This document shows, in pieces, positions 36,114 to 42,705 of a stretch of 55,333 nucleotides of DNA. The notes below the pieces were generated by a model, which did not search any database, was not told the DNA's origin, and saw only the letters and a list, made by a program, of their open reading frames with translations. The stretch lies in NCBI RefSeq assembly GCF_900187965.1, contig NZ_FZNL01000030.1:1-55333 (forward strand), given 5' to 3'. This DNA is from Flavobacterium sp. ov086 (lineage in GTDB: Bacteria > Bacteroidota > Bacteroidia > Flavobacteriales > Flavobacteriaceae). Each line of letters starts with the position of its first letter. Positions within the stretch are counted from its first letter, which is position 1. The position numbers and the translations under genes were made by a program.

Positions 36114-37631
36114 ATGAAATTCAATTTTTTAGCAAAAGAAAAAAACACCGTAGTTAATTACGAAAATGCCGTAGCTTTTCCGTTAACGCCAGATTATGAA
36201 TTGTATGCAGCGGTTGTAACAACAAGTTTAAATGCTTCATTCTATGAAAAAGATACAACTCGTTTAGAAAGAATTAAACAGTTAATCAAAAAAAGTGATC
36301 CGGTATTTGTAGCAAAATTGGCGGTTTATGCCCGAAACGAAATGCATATGCGTTCAGTTCCGTTAGTTTTAATCGTAGAATTGGCGAAGATATATTCAGG
36401 CGATTCCCTAATCAGTAAAATGATTATACAAGTTATACAACGTGCGGACGAAATAACTGAATTATTGGCCTATTACCAAATGGCAAACGAACGAAACGGC
36501 GTGAAAAAATTAAACCGTTTGTCGAAACAAATCCAAAAAGGTTTGGCAAATTCATTCAATAAATTTGATGAATATCAATTTGCAAAATACAATCGTGATG
36601 GCGCGGTAAAATTAAAAGATGCCTTGTTTTTGGTACATCCAAAAGCAAAAGACGAAGCGCAACAAGTATTGTTCAACAAAATAGTAAATGATGCATTGCA
36701 AACGCCATATACATGGGAAACCGAATTGTCGCAATTGGGTCAGGTAAAGTTTTTTAATGAAGCCGAAAAGCAAAAAGCATTCACCCAAAAATGGGAGGAG
36801 TTGATCGATAGCAACAAAATAGGTTATATGGCATTGTTGCGTAATTTGCGAAATATAGTAGAAGCTAATGTTTCCCGATATCATATCTCAAAAGTTTGTG
36901 ATTACCTTTCTAATGAAAAAGCGGTTGCAAACTCGAAACAATTGCCATTCCGATTTTTAGCCGCATATCGTGAGTTAAAAGAATTGAAATCTAAATACAT
37001 ACCAATGATTTTGGATGCATTAGAAGATGCGGTTATGGCGAGTGCGCAAAACATAAAAGGTTTTGATGTCAATACATCCGTTGTAATTGCTTGTGATGTT
37101 TCTGGTTCGATGCAAAAAAACATCTCGCCAAAAAGTAAAATAATGCTTTACGACATAGGTTTGATGTTGGGTATGTTAATGCAAAGCCGTTGCAAAGATG
37201 TGGTAAGCGGTATGTTTGGTGATCGATGGAAAATTATCAATATGCCAAAACGAGCGATATTGTCCAACGTAAACGAATATTACAAGCGAGAAGGTGAGGT
37301 AGGTTACTCGACAAATGGTTATTTGGTTTTGGAAGATTTGATAAAACGAAATGAAATAGTTGATAAAGTAATGTTGTTTACCGATGTTCAAATGTGGAAT
37401 AATGCTTACACAAAAGATTCATTCGCGAACTCTTGGAACCGATACAAAGCGATCGCTCCAAATGCAAAATTGTATTTGTTTGACTTGGCAGGTTACGGTC
37501 AGACACCAATAAATGTCGAGAAAAACGATGTTTATTTAATAGCTGGTTGGTCAGATAAAGTGTTTGATGTATTGAATGCTTTAGACGATAAAAACAGCGC
37601 TTTGAATTACATCAACCGAATAGAGTTGTAG
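36114..37631 (+). CDS. rsr: TROVE-domain RNA-binding protein (Ro60/Rsr orthologue)
   Basis: A 505-residue Ro60/Rsr protein. The N-terminal ~320 residues are the helical TROVE ring (RIKQLIKKSDPVFVAKLAVYARNEMHMRSVPLVL). The C-terminal part is a von Willebrand A domain whose MIDAS motif is intact: D328, S330 and S332 in ACDVSGSM, with LFTDVQMW further on. Ro binds misfolded RNA ends in its ring and Y RNAs on its outer surface. Here it lies between a 190-nt tRNA-like RNA and six Y-RNA-like units, under the shared island promoter. Length is normal. Confidence 0.95.
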   Translation: MKFNFLAKEKNTVVNYENAVAFPLTPDYELYAAVVTTSLNASFYEKDTTRLERIKQLIKKSDPVFVAKLAVYARNEMHMRSVPLVLIVELAKIYSGDSLISKMIIQVIQRADEITELLAYYQMANERNGVKKLNRLSKQIQKGLANSFNKFDEYQFAKYNRDGAVKLKDALFLVHPKAKDEAQQVLFNKIVNDALQTPYTWETELSQLGQVKFFNEAEKQKAFTQKWEELIDSNKIGYMALLRNLRNIVEANVSRYHISKVCDYLSNEKAVANSKQLPFRFLAAYRELKELKSKYIPMILDALEDAVMASAQNIKGFDVNTSVVIACDVSGSMQKNISPKSKIMLYDIGLMLGMLMQSRCKDVVSGMFGDRWKIINMPKRAILSNVNEYYKREGEVGYSTNGYLVLEDLIKRNEIVDKVMLFTDVQMWNNAYTKDSFANSWNRYKAIAPNAKLYLFDLAGYGQTPINVEKNDVYLIAGWSDKVFDVLNALDDKNSALNYINRIEL

Positions 37632-37641
37632 AAAAAAAATC

Positions 37642-37681
37642 TGCTGCGCAAAATAATTGCGCAGTAGTATTTGAATCTTTG
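37642..37681 (+). promoter_or_regulatory. Island operator/promoter 3 (Y-RNA array)
   Basis: TGCTGCGCAA (37642-37651), AATAA, TTGCGCAGTA (37657-37666), then seven bases to AATCTTTG (37674-37681). Transcription would start near 37688, just before the first Y-RNA-like unit. Confidence 0.85.
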
Positions 37682-37710
37682 CAATAGAAATGTTCATTAA
37701 ATAATAATAA

Positions 37711-37854
37711 AAAACAAGTGTCGTAGATAAGCAATACTTCGCAATTTTAACGGTCCGGTCGTAGGTTCGATCCCTACCGTTTCTGTTCGTAGCAGAGATG
37801 TAGCTCAGTGGTTAGAGCAGAACGAGAATAGCTTATTAAATGTTGCCTTGTTTT
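37711..37854 (+). ncRNA. Y-RNA-like unit 1 with circularly permuted tRNA module
   Basis: The outer stem AAAACAAG (37711-37718) pairs with CTTGTTTT (37847-37854). The inner stem GATAAGC (37726-37732) pairs with GCTTATT (37831-37837). Between the stems are the conserved 7-base TGTCGTA and a 9-base opposite strand, AAATGTTGC. The head is tRNA-like but permuted: T-arm GTAGG-TTCGATC-CCTAC (37761-37777), then 8-bp acceptor CGTTTCTG / CAGAGATG closed by a 7-base loop, then TA and D-arm GCTC-AGTGGTTA-GAGC (37803-37818). The Y stem occupies the place of the anticodon arm. This matches the idea of bacterial YrlA RNAs that mimic tRNA. Confidence 0.85.
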
Positions 37855-37863
37855 AAAATAAAT

Positions 37864-37991
37864 GTATTGGTTTCGTAGATAAGAGTTACTTCAGGGGAGT
37901 TGTAGTACAGGTTCGAATCCTGTTCAGTTTAGGCTGATAGTGAAATGGTAACACACAATTTTATAGTCTCTTATTGATTATTATCCAATAC
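37864..37991 (+). ncRNA. Y-RNA-like unit 2 with circularly permuted tRNA module
   Basis: Outer stem GTATTGG / CCAATAC (37864-37870, 37985-37991). Inner stem GATAAGAG / CTCTTATT (37878-37885, 37968-37975). Internal loop TTTCGTA facing GATTATTAT. The head repeats the permuted order of unit 1: T-arm ACAGG-TTCGAAT-CCTGT (37907-37923), a 4-bp acceptor remnant TCAG/CTGA with loop TTTAGG, TA, then D-arm GTG-AAATGGTAA-CAC (37940-37954). The motif TACTTC follows the inner stem, as in all units. Confidence 0.83.
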
Positions 37992-37998
37992 TTTAAAT

Positions 37999-38136
37999 AA
38001 AAAAGAATGTCGTAAACAAGAGTTACTTCGTCGCAAATTTGGGGAGGAATAGCGAAGTTGTAGAATCAGCAAGGTTATCCAGTTCGACTCTGGCAAGACA
38101 TGCCCCGTTTCTCTTGTTGCTTTTAACTTCTTTTTA
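37999..38136 (+). ncRNA. Y-RNA-like unit 3 with tRNA-like head in normal order
   Basis: Outer stem AAAAAGAA / TTCTTTTT; inner stem AACAAGAG / CTCTTGTT (38015-38022, 38111-38118); internal loop TGTCGTA (38008-38014) facing GCTTTTAAC. The head has GGGG ... CCCC ends, a D-arm-like GCGA-AGTTGTAGAA-TC(A)GC and a T-arm CCAG-TTCGACT-CTGG, so D precedes T, unlike units 1 and 2. No anticodon arm. Confidence 0.78.
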
Positions 38137-38141
38137 AAATA

Positions 38142-38205
38142 GAAAAATGTCGTGTGTGAGAAATACTTCGTTCCAAAAAGAATTCTCATCAATTGTTACT
38201 TTTTC
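38142..38205 (+). ncRNA. Y-RNA-like unit 4 (minimal)
   Basis: Outer stem GAAAAA / TTTTTC, internal loop TGTCGTG facing AATTGTTAC, inner stem GTGAGAA / TTCTCAT. The small head contains TACTTCG and has no tRNA module. Total about 64 bases. Confidence 0.75.
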
Positions 38206-38212
38206 AAATTTA

Positions 38213-38280
38213 TAAGATGCCGTGTATAAAGTGTTACTTCGTCATTCAATCAAATTATCACTTATACAATATTGCTCTTA
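38213..38280 (+). ncRNA. Y-RNA-like unit 5 (minimal, covarying pair)
   Basis: Outer stem TAAGA / TCTTA, internal loop TGCCGTG facing CAATATTGC, inner stem TATAAAGTG / CACTTATA with one bulged A. Where other units have GU facing AC, this one has GC facing GC, a compensatory change that supports pairing. Head with TACTTCG only. Confidence 0.76.
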
Positions 38281-38354
38281 AAAAAGAGTGTCGTCAGGAA
38301 ATGGTTACTTCGATTCCAATGAAAAATAAACCATCCCTAAACATTACCTCTTTT
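38281..38354 (+). ncRNA. Y-RNA-like unit 6 (minimal)
   Basis: Outer stem AAAAGAG / CTCTTTT, internal loop TGTCGTC facing AAACATTAC, inner stem from ATGGT/ACCAT plus AGG/CCT. The head has TACTTCG. It abuts unit 5 directly and ends 28 bases before the SUKH start. Confidence 0.75.
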
Positions 38355-38382
38355 AAAATTAAAAACATAAAAATTTTACGTT

Positions 38383-38919
38383 ATGACAGTAAAAGATATA
38401 AAATACAAAGCTGAAAAAAAGTTTAAAAAAATAAAACTCAGAGATGATGTTTGGGGCTTTCAAATTCAGCCCAATACCAAGTTTACAAAAGGTATTAGCA
38501 GAAAAGAGATTGATCAATTACAAGTATTATTTGGCTTTGATTTTCCTTGGGATTACAGAGAAATGCTTCTGGTTTTTTCAAATTTAGACATACCTATGAT
38601 TTCAATTAATCCAGAAAATGAATCAGATATAGAATATTCTGAAAATAATTTCTTTTATAATTATCCTGAAGATTATGAGAAATCAAGATGGCTAATAAAT
38701 GACATTGAAGAATTTAAAATTGAAGCAGAAGCGGCCCTTGCCGAAGCTGGTTTTGATGTCTCGCAAATAGTCGGTTATATTCCAATGTACAATCATAGAG
38801 CACTTGTGGTTTTTAAAGACAAATATTTATCGCCAGTTATTTCAGTTTGGGGATCAGATATCATAATGTTAGGGAATAATTTGAAAGAATATCTCAAAAT
38901 TGAACTTTTCAGATATTAA
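38383..38919 (+). CDS. SMI1/KNR4 (SUKH) family protein
   Basis: A 178-residue SUKH-fold protein: GISRKEIDQLQVLFGFDFPWDYREMLLVFSNL (~residues 35-66) is the family N-terminal block and ALVVFKDKYLSPVISVWGSDIIMLG (~residues 136-160) the C-terminal block. SUKH proteins are often immunity proteins against nuclease toxins, and some are housekeeping. Here it is the first ORF after the Y-RNA array and probably shares its transcript. No toxin gene is seen in the window. Confidence 0.85.
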   Translation: MTVKDIKYKAEKKFKKIKLRDDVWGFQIQPNTKFTKGISRKEIDQLQVLFGFDFPWDYREMLLVFSNLDIPMISINPENESDIEYSENNFFYNYPEDYEKSRWLINDIEEFKIEAEAALAEAGFDVSQIVGYIPMYNHRALVVFKDKYLSPVISVWGSDIIMLGNNLKEYLKIELFRY

Positions 38920-38985
38920 TAATTATATAGAATAATCAGATAATGGTGCAACAATTTTATGCCATCAAATTAATACAATTACAAA

Positions 38986-39756
38986 ATGAAAAATGCTTTC
39001 CCTTATCCGTATTATATTTATGGTTCTGACGATTCTACAGATCAGGATGTTATTATTATAGTTCCAAAAGAAGATATGCCGGAAACACAGGAAGACCGAA
39101 AAAATAAGGTCTTTTTTCTTTTGAAAGAATACAATCTGAATTGGAATGCAACATTGGCAGTAATCGAAAACGGAATAATCTCAGATACAATTTTTACCAA
39201 ATCATGGATTGATTCCCTCAATAATGCATTGCTGGAAACGTATAGTTTGCATCAACAGGAATATGAATTATTAGTCACCAAAAAACAAATCAGAAATAAA
39301 ACCTTAGCTATTTACAAAGCAGTTCGTACCGTTTTGACCATGTTAACGCGAACAGAATACCGAACTCAGATTCGTCCAATTTTAAAAGGAATACATGATT
39401 TTAATTTGAAATTGGAAGTACTGGACAAAATAGATTTTCTTTCACTTTCAGAGTTTCATCAGAAGAATACGAGAGATGAAGATATTTGGAAAATTATAGC
39501 TTTTTATGTCGGACAAAATATCGCACTTATCGAAAATGATATTGAGATATATACCAAAAAGAATTTTGTGAGCCATTTCAATGATTTGGAAGTATTTATA
39601 TATAGAAAAACAATTACGGCAGAAGATAAAATGATTTTGCAGAAATACATTAAGCATTGGCTAAAGCTGCTTCATGATTTTGGAGAATTTAAATCTACAA
39701 ATGGTTTTTTGACTTGTAATAATGAAAGCATCGATATGTTAAACGAAAAGTTTTAA
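38986..39756 (+). CDS. Predicted nucleotidyltransferase, paralogue 1
   Basis: A 256-residue protein. The N-terminus has the nucleotidyltransferase-superfamily pattern: G13-S14 then D19-x-D21 in YGSDDSTDQDVIIIV. ATLAVIENGIIS could form the next strand. The C-terminal half is helical, with RTEYRTQIRPILKGI and IAFYVGQNIALIEN. It shares these blocks with the next gene, one base downstream, so the pair arose by duplication. It lies between the Y-RNA array and the RNA ligase. RNA-end nucleotide addition is a guess. Confidence 0.68.
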   Translation: MKNAFPYPYYIYGSDDSTDQDVIIIVPKEDMPETQEDRKNKVFFLLKEYNLNWNATLAVIENGIISDTIFTKSWIDSLNNALLETYSLHQQEYELLVTKKQIRNKTLAIYKAVRTVLTMLTRTEYRTQIRPILKGIHDFNLKLEVLDKIDFLSLSEFHQKNTRDEDIWKIIAFYVGQNIALIENDIEIYTKKNFVSHFNDLEVFIYRKTITAEDKMILQKYIKHWLKLLHDFGEFKSTNGFLTCNNESIDMLNEKF

Positions 39757-39757
39757 A

Positions 39758-40498
39758 ATGAAATCACCAATCTATCAAATATTCGGTTCTGAAAATTCTC
39801 TTGATGTCGATCTGGTTTTTTTCGTTGAAGAAATGCCGGAAACGATATTAGAAAAATTAACAATATCAAAAGAACTAAGTGTATCCATAAAGTCATTCTT
39901 TCCTGAAAAAGAGATCAATGCTAATCTTGCTGTTTGTAAAAACGGTTATTTAGTTGAGGTTTACAAAGGAACAACTGACGAATTAAATAATGCATTATTT
40001 TATACCTATCATTTTCACGAACAAAAGTTTGAGAATCCAATAACGAAACTTTTGGTAAGGGATATTGATCTTAAATTTTTGAGATGTACCAGAATGATCT
40101 TGTCTTTTGTAAGCAAAACAGAATACAGAGTTTTGGTAAAAAAAGCTTTAAAAGGAAATCTGGATGAAAAGATTCAGGCTTTAGAAACTATAGATTTAAA
40201 TACAATAACCTCTTTTGGAAAAGACAATTCGAAAAAGGATATTTTAAAATCAATCGCTTTTCAGTTAGGGCAGACAATTGCACTTAGTGAAGGAAAAGAA
40301 CTTTATACTAAAAATCAAATTGCAGCTTCTTTTCGAGATCTAAGAAAATATCTTTCCAGAGAAGAAAATGTCAACTTGAATGATTTGCAAAAAAGGCTTT
40401 CAATATTTGTTGAATTATTGAAAATAAGAATGTTAATGATGAAAAACAAGTCTGAATATAAGTATGAAGAAGAAAATGATTTTAATTACGCAAGATAA
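39758..40498 (+). CDS. Predicted nucleotidyltransferase, paralogue 2
   Basis: A 246-residue paralogue of the preceding gene. It has G10-S11 and D16-x-D18 in IFGSENSLDVDLVFFV, NANLAVCKNGYLVEV, LNNALFYTYHFHEQKFE, KTEYRVLVKKALKGN and IAFQLGQTIALSEG. The gap to paralogue 1 is one base, so they are translationally linked. Its 3' end overlaps the left half of island operator 4. Divergence between the copies suggests a heterodimer or distinct substrates; unproven. Confidence 0.68.
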   Translation: MKSPIYQIFGSENSLDVDLVFFVEEMPETILEKLTISKELSVSIKSFFPEKEINANLAVCKNGYLVEVYKGTTDELNNALFYTYHFHEQKFENPITKLLVRDIDLKFLRCTRMILSFVSKTEYRVLVKKALKGNLDEKIQALETIDLNTITSFGKDNSKKDILKSIAFQLGQTIALSEGKELYTKNQIAASFRDLRKYLSREENVNLNDLQKRLSIFVELLKIRMLMMKNKSEYKYEEENDFNYAR

Positions 40499-40523
40499 CT
40501 GCGCAGTAACTTTTGAATCTTTG
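40484..40523 (+). promoter_or_regulatory. Island operator/promoter 4 (RNA ligase)
   Basis: AATTACGCAA (40484-40493), GATAA, CTGCGCAGTA (40499-40508), then seven bases to AATCTTTG (40516-40523). The left half is weaker and overlaps the stop codon of the preceding gene, but spacing is identical to the other three. Confidence 0.8.
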
Positions 40524-40540
40524 TTTAAAGATTAGAACTT

Positions 40541-41557
40541 ATGAATACAGTACTTTTAAAAGAGATGATTTCCAAAAATTATGTAAGGGTAAATAAACAT
40601 CCGGAACATGATTTATACATATACAATTATACACAAAGCGCGCAATTTGAGAGAATTTGGAATGAAGTTACATTGGCGTGCAGAGGTTTAATTCTGGATA
40701 AAAAAGGGAATGTAATCGCAAGACCTTTTTCTAAGTTTTTCAATTTGGGCGAAATGGAAAATCAGGTTCTTACGGATACCACTTTCGAAGTTTACGATAA
40801 AATGGATGGTTCATTAGGGATTTTATATTGGATAAATGATGTTCCTTTTATCGCAAGTAGAGGTTCTTTTTCGAGCTTTCAATCAGATAAGGCAAATGAA
40901 ATGTTGCATGGAAAATACAAAACAACATGGAAGCTTTTGGATAAAAACAAAACGTATATGTTCGAAATTATTTATCCTGAAAACCGAATTGTTTTAGACT
41001 ATGGAGCTTCAGAAGAATTGGTTTTACTGGCAATTATTGATACACAATCCGGAGAAGAATTTGACCTTGAAGATCTTGGTTTTCCTGTAGTTGAGAAGTA
41101 TAACGGAATCAAAGATCTTTCGGTTTTAAAAGAAATGGATATTGCGAACAAAGAAGGTTTTATCATTAAATATTCGAACAATTTTAGAGTGAAAATTAAA
41201 TTTGAAGAGTATCTTCGTTTACACCGAATTATTACTCAGGTTTCTAACTTGAATATCTGGGAATATTTGAAAACCAATCAGCCAATGGAAGAAATTTTGG
41301 AGCGTGTTCCAGATGAGTTTTTCGATTGGGTAAAAGAAACTAAGAAAGATTTAGAAACTAAATATGCGGTAATAGAAAATCAGGCAAAAAAGGATTTCAA
41401 AGTATTAGAAACGGTCAAAGAAACCGCTTTGTATTTCCTGACTTGTCAACATCCGGGCGTATTATTTGCCATGCTGAATAACAAAGATTATTCGGTTATT
41501 ATATGGAAAATGATTCGGCCAACATTTGAAAAACCGTTTAATAGAGAAGAAGAATAA
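40541..41557 (+). CDS. T4 Rnl1-type RNA ligase
   Basis: A 338-residue ATP-dependent RNA ligase of the covalent nucleotidyltransferase superfamily. Motif I is YDKMDGSLG with the AMP-accepting K87. Later blocks are MFEIIYPENRIVLDYG (motif III/IIIa region), NKEGFIIKYS (motif IV) and FRVKIKFEEYLRLH (motif V, K-x-K). T4 Rnl1 seals tRNA cut in the anticodon loop. The pairing with a kinase/phosphatase gene one base downstream recapitulates the T4 healing-and-sealing pair in a bacterial chromosome. It has its own copy of the island promoter. Confidence 0.9.
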   Translation: MNTVLLKEMISKNYVRVNKHPEHDLYIYNYTQSAQFERIWNEVTLACRGLILDKKGNVIARPFSKFFNLGEMENQVLTDTTFEVYDKMDGSLGILYWINDVPFIASRGSFSSFQSDKANEMLHGKYKTTWKLLDKNKTYMFEIIYPENRIVLDYGASEELVLLAIIDTQSGEEFDLEDLGFPVVEKYNGIKDLSVLKEMDIANKEGFIIKYSNNFRVKIKFEEYLRLHRIITQVSNLNIWEYLKTNQPMEEILERVPDEFFDWVKETKKDLETKYAVIENQAKKDFKVLETVKETALYFLTCQHPGVLFAMLNNKDYSVIIWKMIRPTFEKPFNREEE

Positions 41558-41558
41558 A

Positions 41559-42431
41559 ATGAGAAAAGTAATTTTAATGAAAGGATTGCCGGGAAGTGGG
41601 AAATCTACTTTGGCAAAAAAGATAATAACAGATAATCCAGAAACTTATAAAAGAATAAATAGAGACGATTTGCGCGCGATGTTTGACAACGGAAACACAA
41701 GTCAAAGCAACGAGAAATTCGTTAAAAAAGTACGTGATGTATTAATCGTAAAAGCTCTTGAAGAAGGAAAAAGCATTGTGATCGATGATACGAATTTATC
41801 GGATACTAATTTTAGACGTGTTTCACAATTGGTTCAGGAATACAACATAAAATTCAATGAAAAGGTAGAAGTTGAGGTTCTGGAAGTTAATACAGATGTT
41901 GCGGTTTGTATTGAAAGAGATGCTTTGAGAGAGAAACCTGTTGGAGAAAAAGTAATCCTGAAAATGCACCGACAATTCTTTAAAGATTCTCCGGAATATT
42001 GCACTCAAAACCCTGATTTGCCAAAAGCCATAATTTGTGATCTAGACGGAACACTGGCTTTAATGAACGGAAGAAACCCTTTTGATGCAAGCAAATGTGA
42101 CCAAGACGAAATCAATACTCCGGTGGCGAATGTTTTGAGAAATTATAAAAAATTGGGTTATGAGATATTGCTGGTTTCGGGAAGAGAAGACCGATACAAA
42201 GATCCAACGTTGCGTTTTCTTGAAAAACACGAAATCGAATACGATGCCTTAATCATGCGAAAAACCAAAGACAGCCGAAAAGATTCCGTTATAAAAACCG
42301 AAATCTATAACGAATCCATCAAAGATAAATACTTTGTAGAATTTGTTCTGGACGATAGAAACCAAGTAGTTGATACCTGGAGAAATGACCTGAAATTACC
42401 ATGCTTCCAAGTGTACTATGGGGATTTCTAA
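41559..42431 (+). CDS. Polynucleotide 5'-kinase/3'-phosphatase (T4 Pnkp-like)
   Basis: A 290-residue bifunctional RNA-end healing enzyme. The N-terminal kinase has the P-loop GLPGSGKST (~residues 8-16) and DDTNLSDTNFRR. The C-terminal HAD phosphatase has ICDLDGTLALMNGRNPFD and LLVSGREDRYKDPTL. The order, kinase then phosphatase, is that of T4 Pnkp. The ATG at 41559 is preferred; an upstream TTG at 41526 lies inside the ligase gene. It would convert 2',3'-cyclic-P/5'-OH ends to 3'-OH/5'-P for the ligase. Confidence 0.92.
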   Translation: MRKVILMKGLPGSGKSTLAKKIITDNPETYKRINRDDLRAMFDNGNTSQSNEKFVKKVRDVLIVKALEEGKSIVIDDTNLSDTNFRRVSQLVQEYNIKFNEKVEVEVLEVNTDVAVCIERDALREKPVGEKVILKMHRQFFKDSPEYCTQNPDLPKAIICDLDGTLALMNGRNPFDASKCDQDEINTPVANVLRNYKKLGYEILLVSGREDRYKDPTLRFLEKHEIEYDALIMRKTKDSRKDSVIKTEIYNESIKDKYFVEFVLDDRNQVVDTWRNDLKLPCFQVYYGDF

Positions 42432-42434
42432 AAG

Positions 42435-42695
42435 AGGTTCAAAGCTTCAAAGGTGCAGAGGGACAAAGGCAAAAAAAACTTTGCGACTCTGCGTCTTTGC
42501 GCGATTAAAACAAGACCAAGAGAATAAAGAATAAAGAATAAAGAATAAAGAATAAAGAATAAAGAAAAGAAACAAGAAGAAAGTATTTGAGAGTCTTGTT
42601 TCTGGCTTCTTTTTTCTAAAATATTAAAACAAAAAGATAAAGATTCAACGAGCAAAAATCTCTGAACCTTTGCCCCTATGAGCCTTTGGACCTTA
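42435..42695. repeat. Palindromic intergenic element with heptamer array
   Basis: Outer arms AGGTTCAAAG (42435-42444) and CTTTGGACCT (42684-42693) match nine of ten. Inside are six copies of AGAATAA (42521-42562) and a 10-bp hairpin AGAAACAAGA / TCTTGTTTCT (42569-42578, 42594-42603). No gene in this 274-base gap. Confidence 0.7.
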
Positions 42696-42705
42696 AAAAA
42701 AACAA

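Noticed and set aside
37711..38354. CRISPR array
   Set aside because: The repeated words are short, degenerate and embedded in paired stems of varying sequence. Unit lengths range from 64 to 144 bases, and no cas genes are present.
38193..38414. 73-residue ORF over the Y-RNA array
   Set aside because: It crosses units 5 and 6 and the SUKH start, has no recognisable family, and the RNA pairing explains the sequence better.
41526..41558. Upstream TTG start for the kinase/phosphatase
   Set aside because: It overlaps the ligase gene and adds charged residues before the normal N-terminal strand; the ATG at 41559 gives the usual start.
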